From contig JAJPHM010000025.1 in NCBI GenBank assembly GCA_021325295.1, positions 1 to 64,000 of the forward strand: a stretch of DNA of 64,000 nt. The letters run 5' to 3'. Positions 41,172 to 50,275 of this stretch are shown piece by piece. The first letter of the stretch is position 1. Each line of letters opens with the position of its first letter. Origin of the DNA: Nitrososphaeraceae archaeon (lineage in GTDB: Archaea > Thermoproteota > Nitrososphaeria > Nitrososphaerales > Nitrososphaeraceae). The position numbers and the translations under genes were made by a program. The notes beneath the pieces were generated by a model that did not search any database, was not told where the DNA came from, and saw nothing but the letters and a program-made list of their open reading frames with translations.

Positions 41172-41969
41172 TCAAGTCTTTCCATCCACCAGCTCTTTCT
41201 TGCGTGCCTCAGTCAGCTCAGACTTGAGCTCTTCTAACACCTTCCTATGATAATCGGCTAGATCGGTATCTTCAGGTAACCTTGGCCTCCTGTAATCCAC
41301 TTTGATTTCGCTTTTTATCCTCCCCGGCCTGCTTGTGAATACCACAACCTTGTCGCCCAGGCAGACAGACTCGGTAATGTTGTGAGAAACAAAGACAATG
41401 GTTTTTCTGGTCTTTGCCCAGATAAGCTGGAGCTCAACCAAAAGCAGATCTCGGGTCTGTGCATCAAGCGCCGCAAAGGGCTCGTCCATGAAAAGCACCT
41501 CCGGATCTATTGCCAGGGCCCTGGCAATAGCCACTCTCTGCTTCATGCCCCCTGACAGCTGGTACACATAGGCTTCGGAGAACTTGGATAGCTGCATCAT
41601 GTCCAGATAGCGCATTGCAATTTCTCTTCTTGTCTGTTTTTCAACTCCGCGCATCTTCAAGCCAAATTCGACGTTATCGATTACTCTGAGCCAGGGAAAG
41701 AGGGCGTTTTCCTGAAATACCATTATCCTGTCCGGTCCTGTCTCTGTCACCGGCCTGCCGTTTAGGATTACCTCGCCTTCAGTAGGCTTGTCAAGCCCGG
41801 CCAGTATATTGAGCAGCGTTGTCTTGCCGCAGCCAGACGGCCCGACAAAGCAGACAAGCTGCTGATCTTCAATTGTCAGGTTGACATCCTTGATTGCAGT
41901 ATAAGGTGTAGACTTGTCATTCTGCGGGAAGAACCTCTTTGTAATGTTCCGTGCTTCAAGTCGAGCCAT
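41172..41969 (-). CDS. ABC transporter ATP-binding protein (nitrate/sulfonate/taurine type)
   Basis: A 265-residue ATPase of an importer. Walker A GPSGCGKTT, Q-loop, signature LSGGMKQR, Walker B VLFMDEPFAALD and the H-loop SHNITES are in order. It best resembles SsuB/TauB/NrtD-type subunits, which serve uptake of taurine, alkanesulfonates, or nitrate/cyanate. No permease or binding-protein gene is nearby, so it may work with a distant partner. Its C-terminal tail past 240 is highly charged. Confidence 0.9.
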   Translation of the reverse strand: MARLEARNITKRFFPQNDKSTPYTAIKDVNLTIEDQQLVCFVGPSGCGKTTLLNILAGLDKPTEGEVILNGRPVTETGPDRIMVFQENALFPWLRVIDNVEFGLKMRGVEKQTRREIAMRYLDMMQLSKFSEAYVYQLSGGMKQRVAIARALAIDPEVLFMDEPFAALDAQTRDLLLVELQLIWAKTRKTIVFVSHNITESVCLGDKVVVFTSRPGRIKSEIKVDYRRPRLPEDTDLADYHRKVLEELKSELTEARKKELVDGKT

Positions 41970-42137
41970 TTCTTTCTAGCCGGGCCTGAAATTGAAATGG
42001 AAATAGAAATGTAAGTAACAACAGGTTAACGTATCCCCCTGATTCTCCACTTGATTGTCCATCTGATAACTCATTTCTGCTCCAAGCGTTGAAACTCGCC
42101 AACTTTTGATTGGTAGAAGAACAATCAGGCAGGTGGC

Positions 42138-42707
42138 TCATACCAAGTCGCTTGTGTCGCCAAACTTTTTCATTTCCTTCAATCGCTTTCTATCAATTAT
42201 CGTTATTGCTGCTCCGGCTACGGCTATTGCTATGCCGGCAATAAGGGCGTAGCTGTAGACCTGCGTCTGGCTTCCAACAATACTCTCCTGGTCTCCCAGC
42301 ACTGCTGAAGCGACAACGGTGCTGTTCTGGGAAAGATTGGTGACTGAAAGTGTGTAATTGCCATCCTGTGGAGCGGAAAAAGTCTCTATTACAAATGGGC
42401 TGGCAGCGGGTTTGTCTACTATGGACTGGTTTGCCGGGTCGATGACTCTGATCCTCACGTCTTGGTTGTTCCCTTCCGAGAGGGCGACGATATAGGCTCC
42501 CTGGTGGGAATATGCAGAAGAGATGTACCTTTGCAGCTCAAAATGCGATCCGGGAGCTATTTCGTGTCTGCTTTCATTCTGAAGGCTGGAGACAAATTTC
42601 ATGCTGTAATAGCCAAGTATCGCAAAACTTGTAACCACCACAATCCCGCCTGCTATAAGCAGGATCTGCCCTCTTCTTAGAAGCAACTTTGGAATAGCCA
42701 CCGCCAC
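42138..42707 (-). CDS. Two-TM membrane protein with extracytoplasmic beta domain
   Basis: A 189-residue protein. N-terminal membrane segment (about 12-35), an extracytoplasmic beta-rich region with NQSIVDKPAASPF and NYTLSVTNLSQNST (glycosylation-like sites), and a second membrane segment near the C-terminus (YSYALIAGIAIAVAGAAITII), then basic residues. Family not recognised; conserved proteins with this layout occur in Thaumarchaeota. It precedes the ABC ATPase gene by about 170 bases on the same strand, but there is no evidence that it is the permease. Confidence 0.7.
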   Translation of the reverse strand: MAVAIPKLLLRRGQILLIAGGIVVVTSFAILGYYSMKFVSSLQNESRHEIAPGSHFELQRYISSAYSHQGAYIVALSEGNNQDVRIRVIDPANQSIVDKPAASPFVIETFSAPQDGNYTLSVTNLSQNSTVVASAVLGDQESIVGSQTQVYSYALIAGIAIAVAGAAITIIDRKRLKEMKKFGDTSDLV

Positions 42708-42771
42708 ATATAATATATATTTATCAAAACTAGTGTGGATTTTCCTCTGGCAGGTCCAGCTTGTTCTGGTT

Positions 42772-42924
42772 CTAGTTCTTCAGCGAAAGCTGCTCTAGCC
42801 TTCTTCTGGTAGAGTCAAGGACAAATTCTGAAACAGAGCGATATCCCATCTGGCCTGCAACCTGGTTTATCCTGTCCGCAAGAACCTTGGGTATCTTGAC
42901 AGAGGTGTATTCTGTTGATTGCAT
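42772..42924 (-). CDS. Small ribbon-helix-helix DNA-binding protein
   Basis: A 50-residue protein, MQSTEYTSVKIPKVLADRIN followed by QVAGQMGYRSVSEFVLDSTRRRLEQ. The strand TSVKIP, first helix VLADRINQVAGQMG and second helix SVSEFVLDSTRRRLEQL make a complete ribbon-helix-helix (CopG/MetJ/Arc type) fold. It is transcribed alone and could be a transcription regulator. ATG at 42922-42924. Not seen in most automatic cut-offs because it is short. Confidence 0.75.
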   Translation of the reverse strand: MQSTEYTSVKIPKVLADRINQVAGQMGYRSVSEFVLDSTRRRLEQLSLKN

Positions 42925-43042
42925 AATAATATCCTATCCACAGGTGGATACATCAGAGTAAAAAGGATTACTATTCCTGAAAAATATAAGGTAAGAATCA
43001 TCCAACATACTTAACTAATGAAATCTCGATCTACTATGTTTA

Positions 43043-43291
43043 ATGAACATCGCAGAGACAGAAGCTCCAACAGTAATGGTGGCAAAGACCTGTGGATATG
43101 GAGAAAAAAGGATGGTCAGATACTCTTTTTCTGACTCTTATCACAACCTGTGCGTTGACAAAAAAGATATCATTAATGCAGAATTAGAGGCATGCGAAAG
43201 GCTTTTGAGATTTACAACTGACCCCGACGACAAGCGGGCCATAGAATCAGAGATAGCCGAGCTGAAGATGGCGCTTGACCTTATGCCCTAA
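43043..43291 (+). CDS. Small hypothetical protein
   Basis: An 82-residue acidic soluble protein starting ATG 43043. Its C-terminal half is a charged helix hairpin (INAELEACERLLRFTTDPDD and AIESEIAELKMALDLM). One Cys pair (C17, C37) is not in a metal-binding arrangement. No family is recognised; likely lineage-specific. Convergent genes are absent; it precedes the 43349 membrane protein by 57 bases on the same strand. Confidence 0.6.
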   Translation: MNIAETEAPTVMVAKTCGYGEKRMVRYSFSDSYHNLCVDKKDIINAELEACERLLRFTTDPDDKRAIESEIAELKMALDLMP

Positions 43292-43348
43292 GTCATTTGC
43301 TGCCTCTTTCTCTGTCTTTCTACCAGAAGAAAGTATAAGTATCTGTTT

Positions 43349-43735
43349 ATGGATACGGTACGCCTAATGCAAGATGCATTACGCAATAAATCAAGCATAC
43401 GGAGCAAGGTCCTGGTAGCTGCTGCTGGCGTCGCGGCTGCAAGTGTAGCCGTGGCTGTTATAGCAGCAAGGGCAAGGAAAGGTTCTAGGCATACCAGCAA
43501 AAATTCTGCAAACCCGGAAAATGGAAAGGTATACGCTCACTCTGTCTCCCCTGCCGGAAAGATAGAGCATTCTGCAGTGTCTTCGAAGCAGGAAAAGATA
43601 CACGAGGCAAAGAAGGAAGAAACTCAGGGCAAGGTTGCAAACATCAAGGGCAAGAATTCCAAATCTGGCGATTCACAGGAATCTGCCGGCGTTATCTACG
43701 TCAAGAAAAGCTCCGAGTTTGCATTTTACGGCTAG
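43349..43735 (+). CDS. Single-TM protein with charged Ser/Lys-rich tail
   Basis: A 128-residue protein with one membrane segment at about 20-40 (SKVLVAAAGVAAASVAVAVI) followed by a Lys/Ser/Glu-rich, low-complexity cytoplasmic or exterior tail (ARARKGSRHTSKN to GKVANIKGKNSKSGDSQ). The end reads VIYVKKSSEFAFYG. Function unknown; the composition suggests a disordered region. ATG at 43349. Confidence 0.6.
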   Translation: MDTVRLMQDALRNKSSIRSKVLVAAAGVAAASVAVAVIAARARKGSRHTSKNSANPENGKVYAHSVSPAGKIEHSAVSSKQEKIHEAKKEETQGKVANIKGKNSKSGDSQESAGVIYVKKSSEFAFYG

Positions 43736-43839
43736 GCGGGCTCTTTTTAAAAAATCCGCCGTCCACATGCCGGATTGTTATATTAGAAAATTATCAAGCG
43801 TCTTTATACTCAATGCTGCTATCTTGATCAGTCGCAGAA

Positions 43840-44283
43840 GTGCTGCCGAAACTTGTTGCCATCGCCGCAATCGCTGTCGCCGTGGTGGCGGGAGTTTTTG
43901 TTTATTTTTCCTACATGTCAACAAGCAATAGTGTACCTAACGTGAAATTTGTAGAATTCAATGTCGACAAGACCGACATCAAGGTCGGCGAGAGCAGCAC
44001 CATAACGTTCAATGTTGAAAGCCAAGAGCAGCAAATGATCAACAACACAAAGGTTGCAATTGTCATTACTCCTTCTGGATACCAGCCCTATCTGACGGTA
44101 GACAAGCAGACTACAGTGCTGCCGGTTCTTGCAGGCAAAGGTGCGCGCACGGGCGAAGAATCGGCGTCTATAACGGCTGTAGGGGTGCCGGCGCAGGAAG
44201 CAACGTATTCTGTAAAGGCAATTCTCTATGCCGAGAACGTCCAGTCAGATATCAAGAACTTTGATCTTCATATACACCAGTAA
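43840..44283 (+). CDS. Signal-anchored Ig-like/CARDB-like domain protein
   Basis: A 147-residue protein starting at GTG 43840. A hydrophobic anchor at about 5-27 (LVAIAAIAVAVVAGVFVYF) is followed by one beta-sandwich domain with the CARDB-type pattern: DKTDIKVGESSTITFNV, then VAIVITPSGYQP and YSVKAILYAENV. Likely exposed on the outside of the cell membrane, perhaps as part of a surface or adhesion protein. No partner gene is visible. Confidence 0.68.
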   Translation: MLPKLVAIAAIAVAVVAGVFVYFSYMSTSNSVPNVKFVEFNVDKTDIKVGESSTITFNVESQEQQMINNTKVAIVITPSGYQPYLTVDKQTTVLPVLAGKGARTGEESASITAVGVPAQEATYSVKAILYAENVQSDIKNFDLHIHQ

Positions 44284-44526
44284 AAGTGAACTGACTTTGC
44301 CAGAGCAAGAGCCCGAGATGAGATCGATATCATGCAATTCATTTTGTTTATCATGCCCGGAAGATAGAACAGCAAAAAAGAAATTCTGCGGCATAATTTC
44401 ATTTCAGCCAAAACAGTCGAGAATTCACAGATAAATTAACATAATCATTGTTCTGCTCACATGCACTATTTCACATTATATGGCATAAGATACAAACGAA
44501 AAGTGAACAGGTAGGCACGAAAAGGT

Positions 44527-45978
44527 TTGGCTCTTTTGCTCTCTCCTAGCGCTACCGAATGGGCTGCGCTGCTAGCAGTAACCGCGTCGATAATGGCGAT
44601 ATGGGGGTACCTGTTTGTCCTTTGGTTCAGACACCATCTTGCTTCTTTCTCCCTGCAAGGCAGCAGTGACAGGAAAATAAAATCTACAACCAAAAATCAG
44701 ACAGGACGTTTATCCGCTGGATGGTCTGCACATCTGCCTCAAGCCGATTGCCCTTTTGTAAGCATAATAGTGCCTGCAAGAAACGAGGAGGAACATATTG
44801 GCAGGTGCCTTGACTCGCTTTTAGCTCAGGATTATCCTGAATTTGAAATCATTGCAGTTGATGACAACTCGACAGACAGCACGCTCCAGATAATGAAAAG
44901 CATAGAGGACAAGGCTAAAGGCAGGCTGAAGGTAATTTCACTGGTTGACAAGCCTGAAGGGTGGACTGGCAAGACATGGGCTTCCCAGCAGGGCTACGTC
45001 CAGAGCAAAGGCAGTCTTGTGCTATTTACTGATGCTGACACATTTTACAAAGACAGGCGGGCAGTATCACTTGCTGTTTCCTACATGCAAGACAGGGGAC
45101 TTGATGTTCTGACAGGCTTGCCCAGATTTGAGCTCAGAGACTTCTGGTCCAAATCAGTCATGCCACTGTGGAACCTCTTTCTTGCACTCTTTGGAGCGGA
45201 CATGGCCAGAGTAAACAACCCGAAATCAAAGACAGCATACCTGATGGGATGCTTTTCCATGATGTACAGAAGCGTCTATGAAGGCTCTGGAACATTTGGT
45301 GCTGTCCGCCAAGAGATACAGGAGGACAAAGCGCTTGGTGAGAGGATAAAGCATGCCGGCTACAGGCTAGAGATGGTCAAAATCGACAGAGCAGTAACAG
45401 CGTTATGGTCACGCGATGGAAAGACCCTCTGGCACGGTATCACAAGATCACTTGTACCCTCGATAATTCAAAGCAGGCGCCGAACGCTTGGATGGACTTT
45501 GCTTATCTTTTTCATGGGCTTGCTGCCGGTGGCTCTTCTTCCATTGTCATTGTCCTTTTCTGGTTTGCCATTTTTTTCTGTTCTACCGTTTAACATTGGC
45601 ATCGGTACTGTTGGTGTTGGTGCAAACATTCTTTCAGCTCCATACGGGCTAGCGCAACTGCTTCCACTGTTTCTTGATATTGCTTGCTTATGCATGATAA
45701 TCGCAGCAGTCGCAATCAAGACATACAGCATGTACAGGATAACTCCTGCATATTCTATCTTTTTCTTGGCGGGGGCAGCCTTTCTTCTTGCAGCATACAT
45801 ATCCAGCATGGCTCAGGCCGCAGGGTCGGCAGGTAAAGGGTCAGTTGTCTGGTGGAGGGGCAGAAAATACATTTACAACAGCGCAGGCATGGTAGCAGAG
45901 GCGCCGCAGCAGGCGGCTGCACAGGTCACTTCTCCCCACAGCCAGCAATACAAGGCCAGGCAAGCAAGTGCAGCCTAG
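44527..45978 (+). CDS. Family 2 glycosyltransferase, membrane-bound
   Basis: A 483-residue protein starting at TTG 44527. A first membrane segment (about 10-32) precedes the GT-A domain: SIIVPARNEEEHIGRCLDS, then VDDNSTDST and LFTDADTFYKD (the DxD-like motif), and the acceptor-region QEDKALGERIK. The C-terminal part has about four more membrane helices (LLIFFMGLLPVALLPLS and later) and a Gln/Ala-rich tail. The layout matches hopene- or glycolipid-type membrane glycosyltransferases (HpnB-like); in archaea the acceptor is likely an ether lipid or dolichol. Cell membrane. Confidence 0.82.
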   Translation: MALLLSPSATEWAALLAVTASIMAIWGYLFVLWFRHHLASFSLQGSSDRKIKSTTKNQTGRLSAGWSAHLPQADCPFVSIIVPARNEEEHIGRCLDSLLAQDYPEFEIIAVDDNSTDSTLQIMKSIEDKAKGRLKVISLVDKPEGWTGKTWASQQGYVQSKGSLVLFTDADTFYKDRRAVSLAVSYMQDRGLDVLTGLPRFELRDFWSKSVMPLWNLFLALFGADMARVNNPKSKTAYLMGCFSMMYRSVYEGSGTFGAVRQEIQEDKALGERIKHAGYRLEMVKIDRAVTALWSRDGKTLWHGITRSLVPSIIQSRRRTLGWTLLIFFMGLLPVALLPLSLSFSGLPFFSVLPFNIGIGTVGVGANILSAPYGLAQLLPLFLDIACLCMIIAAVAIKTYSMYRITPAYSIFFLAGAAFLLAAYISSMAQAAGSAGKGSVVWWRGRKYIYNSAGMVAEAPQQAAAQVTSPHSQQYKARQASAA

Positions 45979-46013
45979 CCAGTTAGCCAGCTATACAGAC
46001 TGATACCGATAGC

Positions 46014-48584
46014 TCAGAGCACAAAATACTCTGCTTCAGGGTGGTGAACAACTATTGCAGCCGTAGATTGATCCGGTATTATCTGGCCTGCTTCAGACAG
46101 GGTCATGCCGGACTTTGAAGGGTCAAGTATCTTCCATACCAGGTGGTGCTGCGATATATCAGGGCAGCTTGGGTAGCCCCAGCTGTAGCGAAGGCCTCGT
46201 TTTGGTCCTATATGCAGCTCCTGCCGTATCTTCATATTCACCCATTCTGCCAGTGCCTCCGCAGTCTCTACTGCCAGACCATGCAGGTAATAGGCATCGG
46301 TATAGCGGTTTTCTTTATTCCACCGGTCAATGATTTCTGTAACTTTGCTTCCTACAGTTACAGCTTGAAAGGCTACGATATCGTCCTGCCCAAAATAATC
46401 AGTCAGGCAGAGGTGCTTTTCCTTCGAAGATCTCGGGAATTCAAATACAACCTGCTCACCCCCTTCAATGTCGACAGCCAGCCTGCCGGGCCCTGGCTTT
46501 GCCATGCTCATGTTATGGCAGCGGAAATACCCGTAGACTGCTTTTGGCTCAAACAGCCTTTCGGCAATTACCCTTTCCCTCCACTCTTTGAAGAGCTCTT
46601 CGTTTTCCTTATCCATCCCCCCGGCAGATTTTCCCCTTATACCCCAGGAAAGCACGTATAGTGATTTTTTGTTCACAAACTTCCACACTTCGTCCAGATC
46701 TATCTTGTCAGGCTCTAGCCTTATCCTCTGGTTTATGCTTGGAGGCAGTGGCGGGGTCACAGGCCTGATTCCGCTATGCGGGATTGCCTTGACTTCTGGC
46801 GCGGCCTGGGGTTTTTCCTTCCAGTCTTTGAGCCTCGCCTGCCACTCAGAGATGAACTGGCGCTTTTCCTCTGCAGGCCCCATGAGCTTGTTCATAACCT
46901 TGAGGCCGTCAAATGCAGTCTTGCAGTAAAAGACCCCCGGCATGTACAGGCCCTCGCCATCCTTTGCTATTCTGTTGATATAGCTACTGTTAATTGCCGC
47001 TCCGCCACAGAGCACAGGAATCTTCATTTGGTTTTTCCTTGCATGCTCTACAAAATACTGCATCTGTTTTGAAGTCGATACCAGAAGGGCAGAAAGCCCG
47101 ACGGCGTCTGCGTCTACCTCCTGTATCTTGTCCAGTATCTTCTGGATTGGGACCTGTTTGCCAAGGTCGTATACAGTATAGCCGTTGTTTGTCAGGATGG
47201 TCTTGACCAGATTCTTGCCAATGTCATGGACATCCCCGTAGACTGTGCAGAGGACTATTTTGCCCTTGCTTACTCCTTCTTTTTTTATCAGGTACTTTTC
47301 CAGCTCTGCCACTGCTGCTTTCATGCATTCTGCTGACTTCAACACAAATGGCAGGATAAGCTCACCTGCCCCGAATTTGTCTCCGACTTCTTTCATTGCA
47401 GGAAGCAGGGTATCGTTGAGCGTCTGGACTGCTGCCTCATGGAGGGCTTCTCTTGTGACTTTTCCCTGTATTGCTATTGACAGCCGCTTTTCCCCATCAT
47501 TTGACTCCTGTACCAGCACGTCTTGACCAGATGCACCAGAGACATTGGCAGCTATTGCCATGACCACATCATTTTCTATCCCGTCCTTGAGCCTGTTGAC
47601 TATTCTAAAGTAGCATTTCTTTGAAGCGTCCCAGCTTGGGTCGACCTCTACTCTGCCAGAAGCTGCAGCAGATTTCTGGTCTGCAGATCCGGACTTTTCA
47701 AACCAGGCTATGAGATCTGCCAGCGCGTTTGGGCTATTGTTAAAGATCAGATCTTCGGCAAGTTTGCGTTCCACAGGGTCAATCTCCGGGTACGGGATTA
47801 CGTCTCTTGCATTGATAATCACAGAATCAAGACCGGCTTTTAGCGCATGGTAAAGAAACACCGAGTTGACCACTTTTCTTGCATTTGCGGCAAGACCAAA
47901 GCTGACATTGCTGAGTCCAAGTGTGGTAAATGATTCAGGGAACCTTGCCTTGACAAGGCGCAGGCCCTCCAGCGTATTTCTCGCGGAATCCAGAAATTCC
48001 CTTTCTCCTGTTGCAAGCGTAAATGTGAGGACATCAAAGACAAACTGCCAGGGCTTGAGCCCGTATTTTTTTCCAGTTTCGTACAGCAGCTCTGCCACCT
48101 GCAGTTTCTCCTGCGGAGTCTTTGCCATGCCACCGGGTCCGATGCACATTGCGATAGCAGGCACTCCAAACTTTGCCATAAGCGGGGCAAGAGCATGAAA
48201 TCTGGTGCCATCTCCTTCGAGGTTTATCGAGTTTATCATCGGCCTTCCGGGTATCTGCTCCAGTGCAGACTCGATTACCTTCGGGTCAGTTGAATCTATT
48301 ACCAGAGGAGCGTCGATCTCAAGGCTGAGGCGCTTTACGAGCTTTGTCATAAACTCAAGCTCGTCAGAGCGCTCGGTAGTGGCAACGCACACATCAAGGC
48401 AGTGAGCTCCATCTTCTACCTGTTTTCTTGCCAGGTCAACCAAGCCATCAAAGTCGTTGTTGAGGACAAGTTCCTTTGCTTTTTTTGAGCCCTGTGTATT
48501 GACCCGCTCCCCTATGATAAGGGGCGGCGGGTTCTGGCGCATCTCGACTGCTTTGAGTGCTGAGCTTATCCTTGGGACTGCCAA
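46014..48584 (-). CDS. Methionine synthase (MetH-like) without homocysteine domain
   Basis: An 856-residue cobalamin-dependent methyltransferase. Domains in order: pterin-binding TIM barrel (about 20-290; IIGERVNTQGSKKAKEL, later SNVSFGLAANARKVVNS), B12 cap and cobalamin domain near 370-570 (DVHDIGKNLV near 455 with the Co-binding His, then GLSALLVSTS), and the activation domain with VYGYFRCHN and RYSWGYPSCPD near 700-830. The N-terminal homocysteine-binding zinc domain of bacterial MetH is absent, so homocysteine must be presented by a separate protein. Cytoplasmic; it supplies methionine and SAM. Stands alone, divergent from the 48748 gene. Confidence 0.9.
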   Translation of the reverse strand: MAVPRISSALKAVEMRQNPPPLIIGERVNTQGSKKAKELVLNNDFDGLVDLARKQVEDGAHCLDVCVATTERSDELEFMTKLVKRLSLEIDAPLVIDSTDPKVIESALEQIPGRPMINSINLEGDGTRFHALAPLMAKFGVPAIAMCIGPGGMAKTPQEKLQVAELLYETGKKYGLKPWQFVFDVLTFTLATGEREFLDSARNTLEGLRLVKARFPESFTTLGLSNVSFGLAANARKVVNSVFLYHALKAGLDSVIINARDVIPYPEIDPVERKLAEDLIFNNSPNALADLIAWFEKSGSADQKSAAASGRVEVDPSWDASKKCYFRIVNRLKDGIENDVVMAIAANVSGASGQDVLVQESNDGEKRLSIAIQGKVTREALHEAAVQTLNDTLLPAMKEVGDKFGAGELILPFVLKSAECMKAAVAELEKYLIKKEGVSKGKIVLCTVYGDVHDIGKNLVKTILTNNGYTVYDLGKQVPIQKILDKIQEVDADAVGLSALLVSTSKQMQYFVEHARKNQMKIPVLCGGAAINSSYINRIAKDGEGLYMPGVFYCKTAFDGLKVMNKLMGPAEEKRQFISEWQARLKDWKEKPQAAPEVKAIPHSGIRPVTPPLPPSINQRIRLEPDKIDLDEVWKFVNKKSLYVLSWGIRGKSAGGMDKENEELFKEWRERVIAERLFEPKAVYGYFRCHNMSMAKPGPGRLAVDIEGGEQVVFEFPRSSKEKHLCLTDYFGQDDIVAFQAVTVGSKVTEIIDRWNKENRYTDAYYLHGLAVETAEALAEWVNMKIRQELHIGPKRGLRYSWGYPSCPDISQHHLVWKILDPSKSGMTLSEAGQIIPDQSTAAIVVHHPEAEYFVL

Positions 48585-48747
48585 CGGTAAAACTAATTTA
48601 CTTACTGCCCTTGCTTTATATTTGCTATATCCTTTATCTTATCGGTTCCAGGCAAAGGAACACGAATAGATATAGACATGGATATGGATACTCCCTTTAG
48701 AAATGTCTACCTGAGTTATTTTATATCATAAATGCTGATAAGAAAGT

Positions 48748-49020
48748 ATGGCAACAGCTCAATTATATAGGAACCCAGCCAGCCCAGTCGACATTGTCTA
48801 CTCTATAATAAAAAGTCGCAGTGGCAAGGTGAGGGCAAAGGATCTGGACAGATTAATCGGTAACAAGCAGGAAGTAAGGTTTGCAATAACAAGGCTGACC
48901 ATACAGGGCAAGATCAAGCGCATCAGAGGTTTCGGAAAGGCTGGAATTGAATACTTTTACCGAGACATTGCATCTGAGCATGTAAAGCAGACCTCAGAAG
49001 AAAATAGTCAAATTTTTTGA
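48748..49020 (+). CDS. Small winged-helix DNA-binding protein
   Basis: A 90-residue protein with a winged-helix pattern: VDIVYSIIKSRSGKVRAKDL as helices 1-2, then RFAITRLTIQGKIKRIRG as recognition helix and wing, ending with a C-terminal KQTSEENSQ tail. Likely transcription regulator. ATG at 48748 after TATA-like TTTTATATCATAAAT. Divergent from the methionine synthase gene. Followed by a long pyrimidine-rich tract. Confidence 0.65.
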   Translation: MATAQLYRNPASPVDIVYSIIKSRSGKVRAKDLDRLIGNKQEVRFAITRLTIQGKIKRIRGFGKAGIEYFYRDIASEHVKQTSEENSQIF

Positions 49021-49062
49021 AGATCAGGCAGAAATAGCGCTGTGCCGGCCCATTTTTGACCT

Positions 49063-49150
49063 GTTTTATTTTTTTTCTTTTCTTTTCTTTTTCCCTTTTG
49101 TTTTCTTTCCCTCCCTCCTCACCTTTCCTCTCCTTTCTTGTGCCCTTTTG
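49063..49150 (+). terminator. Polypyrimidine terminator tract
   Basis: From about 49063 to 49147 the plus strand is almost only C and T, starting TTTTATTTTTTTTCTTTTC and continuing with Cs. The T runs right after the 48748-49020 gene's end fit archaeal T-rich termination. The remainder is unusually pure pyrimidine for 80 bases. Confidence 0.55.
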
Positions 49151-49236
49151 CAAGTCAGTTTAAAGTCAGGTTTGTCTAACTAACCAAGTTCAGTACTACT
49201 ACCAGCCTTAAATACACAGGCAGCCCAGACAATATC

Positions 49237-49989
49237 ATGATAAAAGTAACAAAATCAGGCCAGCACTATTACCATGATGAAGGCTGGCTATCGACTTACT
49301 GGCACTTTTCATTTGCTGACTATTATGACCCAACAAATACCAGTTTTGGCCCGCTCAGAGTGTTCAATGATGACACGATCAAGCCCGGCACAGGCTTTGG
49401 CTTTCATCCTCACAGGGATATGGAAATTGTAACATATGTTATAGAAGGCAAGCTTGAGCACAGAGACGATCAGGGAAACCACGGAGTCATCGGGCCAGGA
49501 GAGATACAGAGGATGACGGCAGGTAGCGGCATTGTCCACTCCGAATATAACCATTCACATAAAGACACCCTGCGGCTCTTGCAGATCTGGATATTTGCTA
49601 ACAAAAGAGGCCTGGTGCCCTCATGGGAGCAGCGCAGGTTTGAAAAACAGAGCAGAAGGAACAGGCTTTTGCCTGTTGTTGTTCCGGAGGGCACAAGAGG
49701 AGCAGAAGGAGAAGGAGAAGGAAAGCAAGACAGTGCAGTCAAGATACACCAAGATGTCACATTTTACATTTCTTTTCTGGCACCCAACAAGCGTTTGGAC
49801 TATAGCCTGAAGCAAGGTCGCAAGGCCTACCTGTTTGTAATAGGTGGCAAGATCAGACTCGATAATGAAGGATTGGAGACAAGAGATGCTGCAAGGATAG
49901 AAGGGCAGCCTTCGTTCTCTATAAAAGCGGCAAGGCCATCAGAAATCATGCTGCTTGACCTGCCAGAAAAGTATGAAATGAATAATTGA
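49237..49989 (+). CDS. Pirin-family protein
   Basis: A 250-residue bicupin. The metal ligands of pirin are visible: two His in GFHPHRDMEIVTYV and His plus Glu in GIVHSEYNHS, with EHRDDQGNHGVI between. Related proteins have quercetinase-like or redox-sensing activity; the archaeal role is not established. The C-terminal cupin half (about 155-250) lacks metal ligands, as is usual. ATG at 49237 with TTAAATACACAGG upstream. Single gene. Confidence 0.9.
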   Translation: MIKVTKSGQHYYHDEGWLSTYWHFSFADYYDPTNTSFGPLRVFNDDTIKPGTGFGFHPHRDMEIVTYVIEGKLEHRDDQGNHGVIGPGEIQRMTAGSGIVHSEYNHSHKDTLRLLQIWIFANKRGLVPSWEQRRFEKQSRRNRLLPVVVPEGTRGAEGEGEGKQDSAVKIHQDVTFYISFLAPNKRLDYSLKQGRKAYLFVIGGKIRLDNEGLETRDAARIEGQPSFSIKAARPSEIMLLDLPEKYEMNN

Positions 49990-50275
49990 GCCGACAGGAA
50001 TGTGGACAGAGATTGTTTGTCTGCCTCTATGTCTGTCCATCTGCCCACCTGTCCCCATAGCCAGCCAGTTACCAGACCGCAAACAGGCAGGCAGCGGGTT
50101 GGTTTGCCTATTTTTTTGCCCCCGGCTGTGACCAAGTGTTGCGCTAGCCGGTCAATTTATCCTCAGATAAACAATATTCTATGCTGATGTCACAACGAAC
50201 CCATATTGATTCAAATCCAATAACACCACGGCATGAAAGCGAGCAAGGCAAAGCGCTAGCAGGCGGTGAAAATGG

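Noticed and set aside
46115-46661. Plus-strand open frames over the MetH-like gene
   Set aside because: Shadows of the minus-strand gene with unlikely composition and no motifs.
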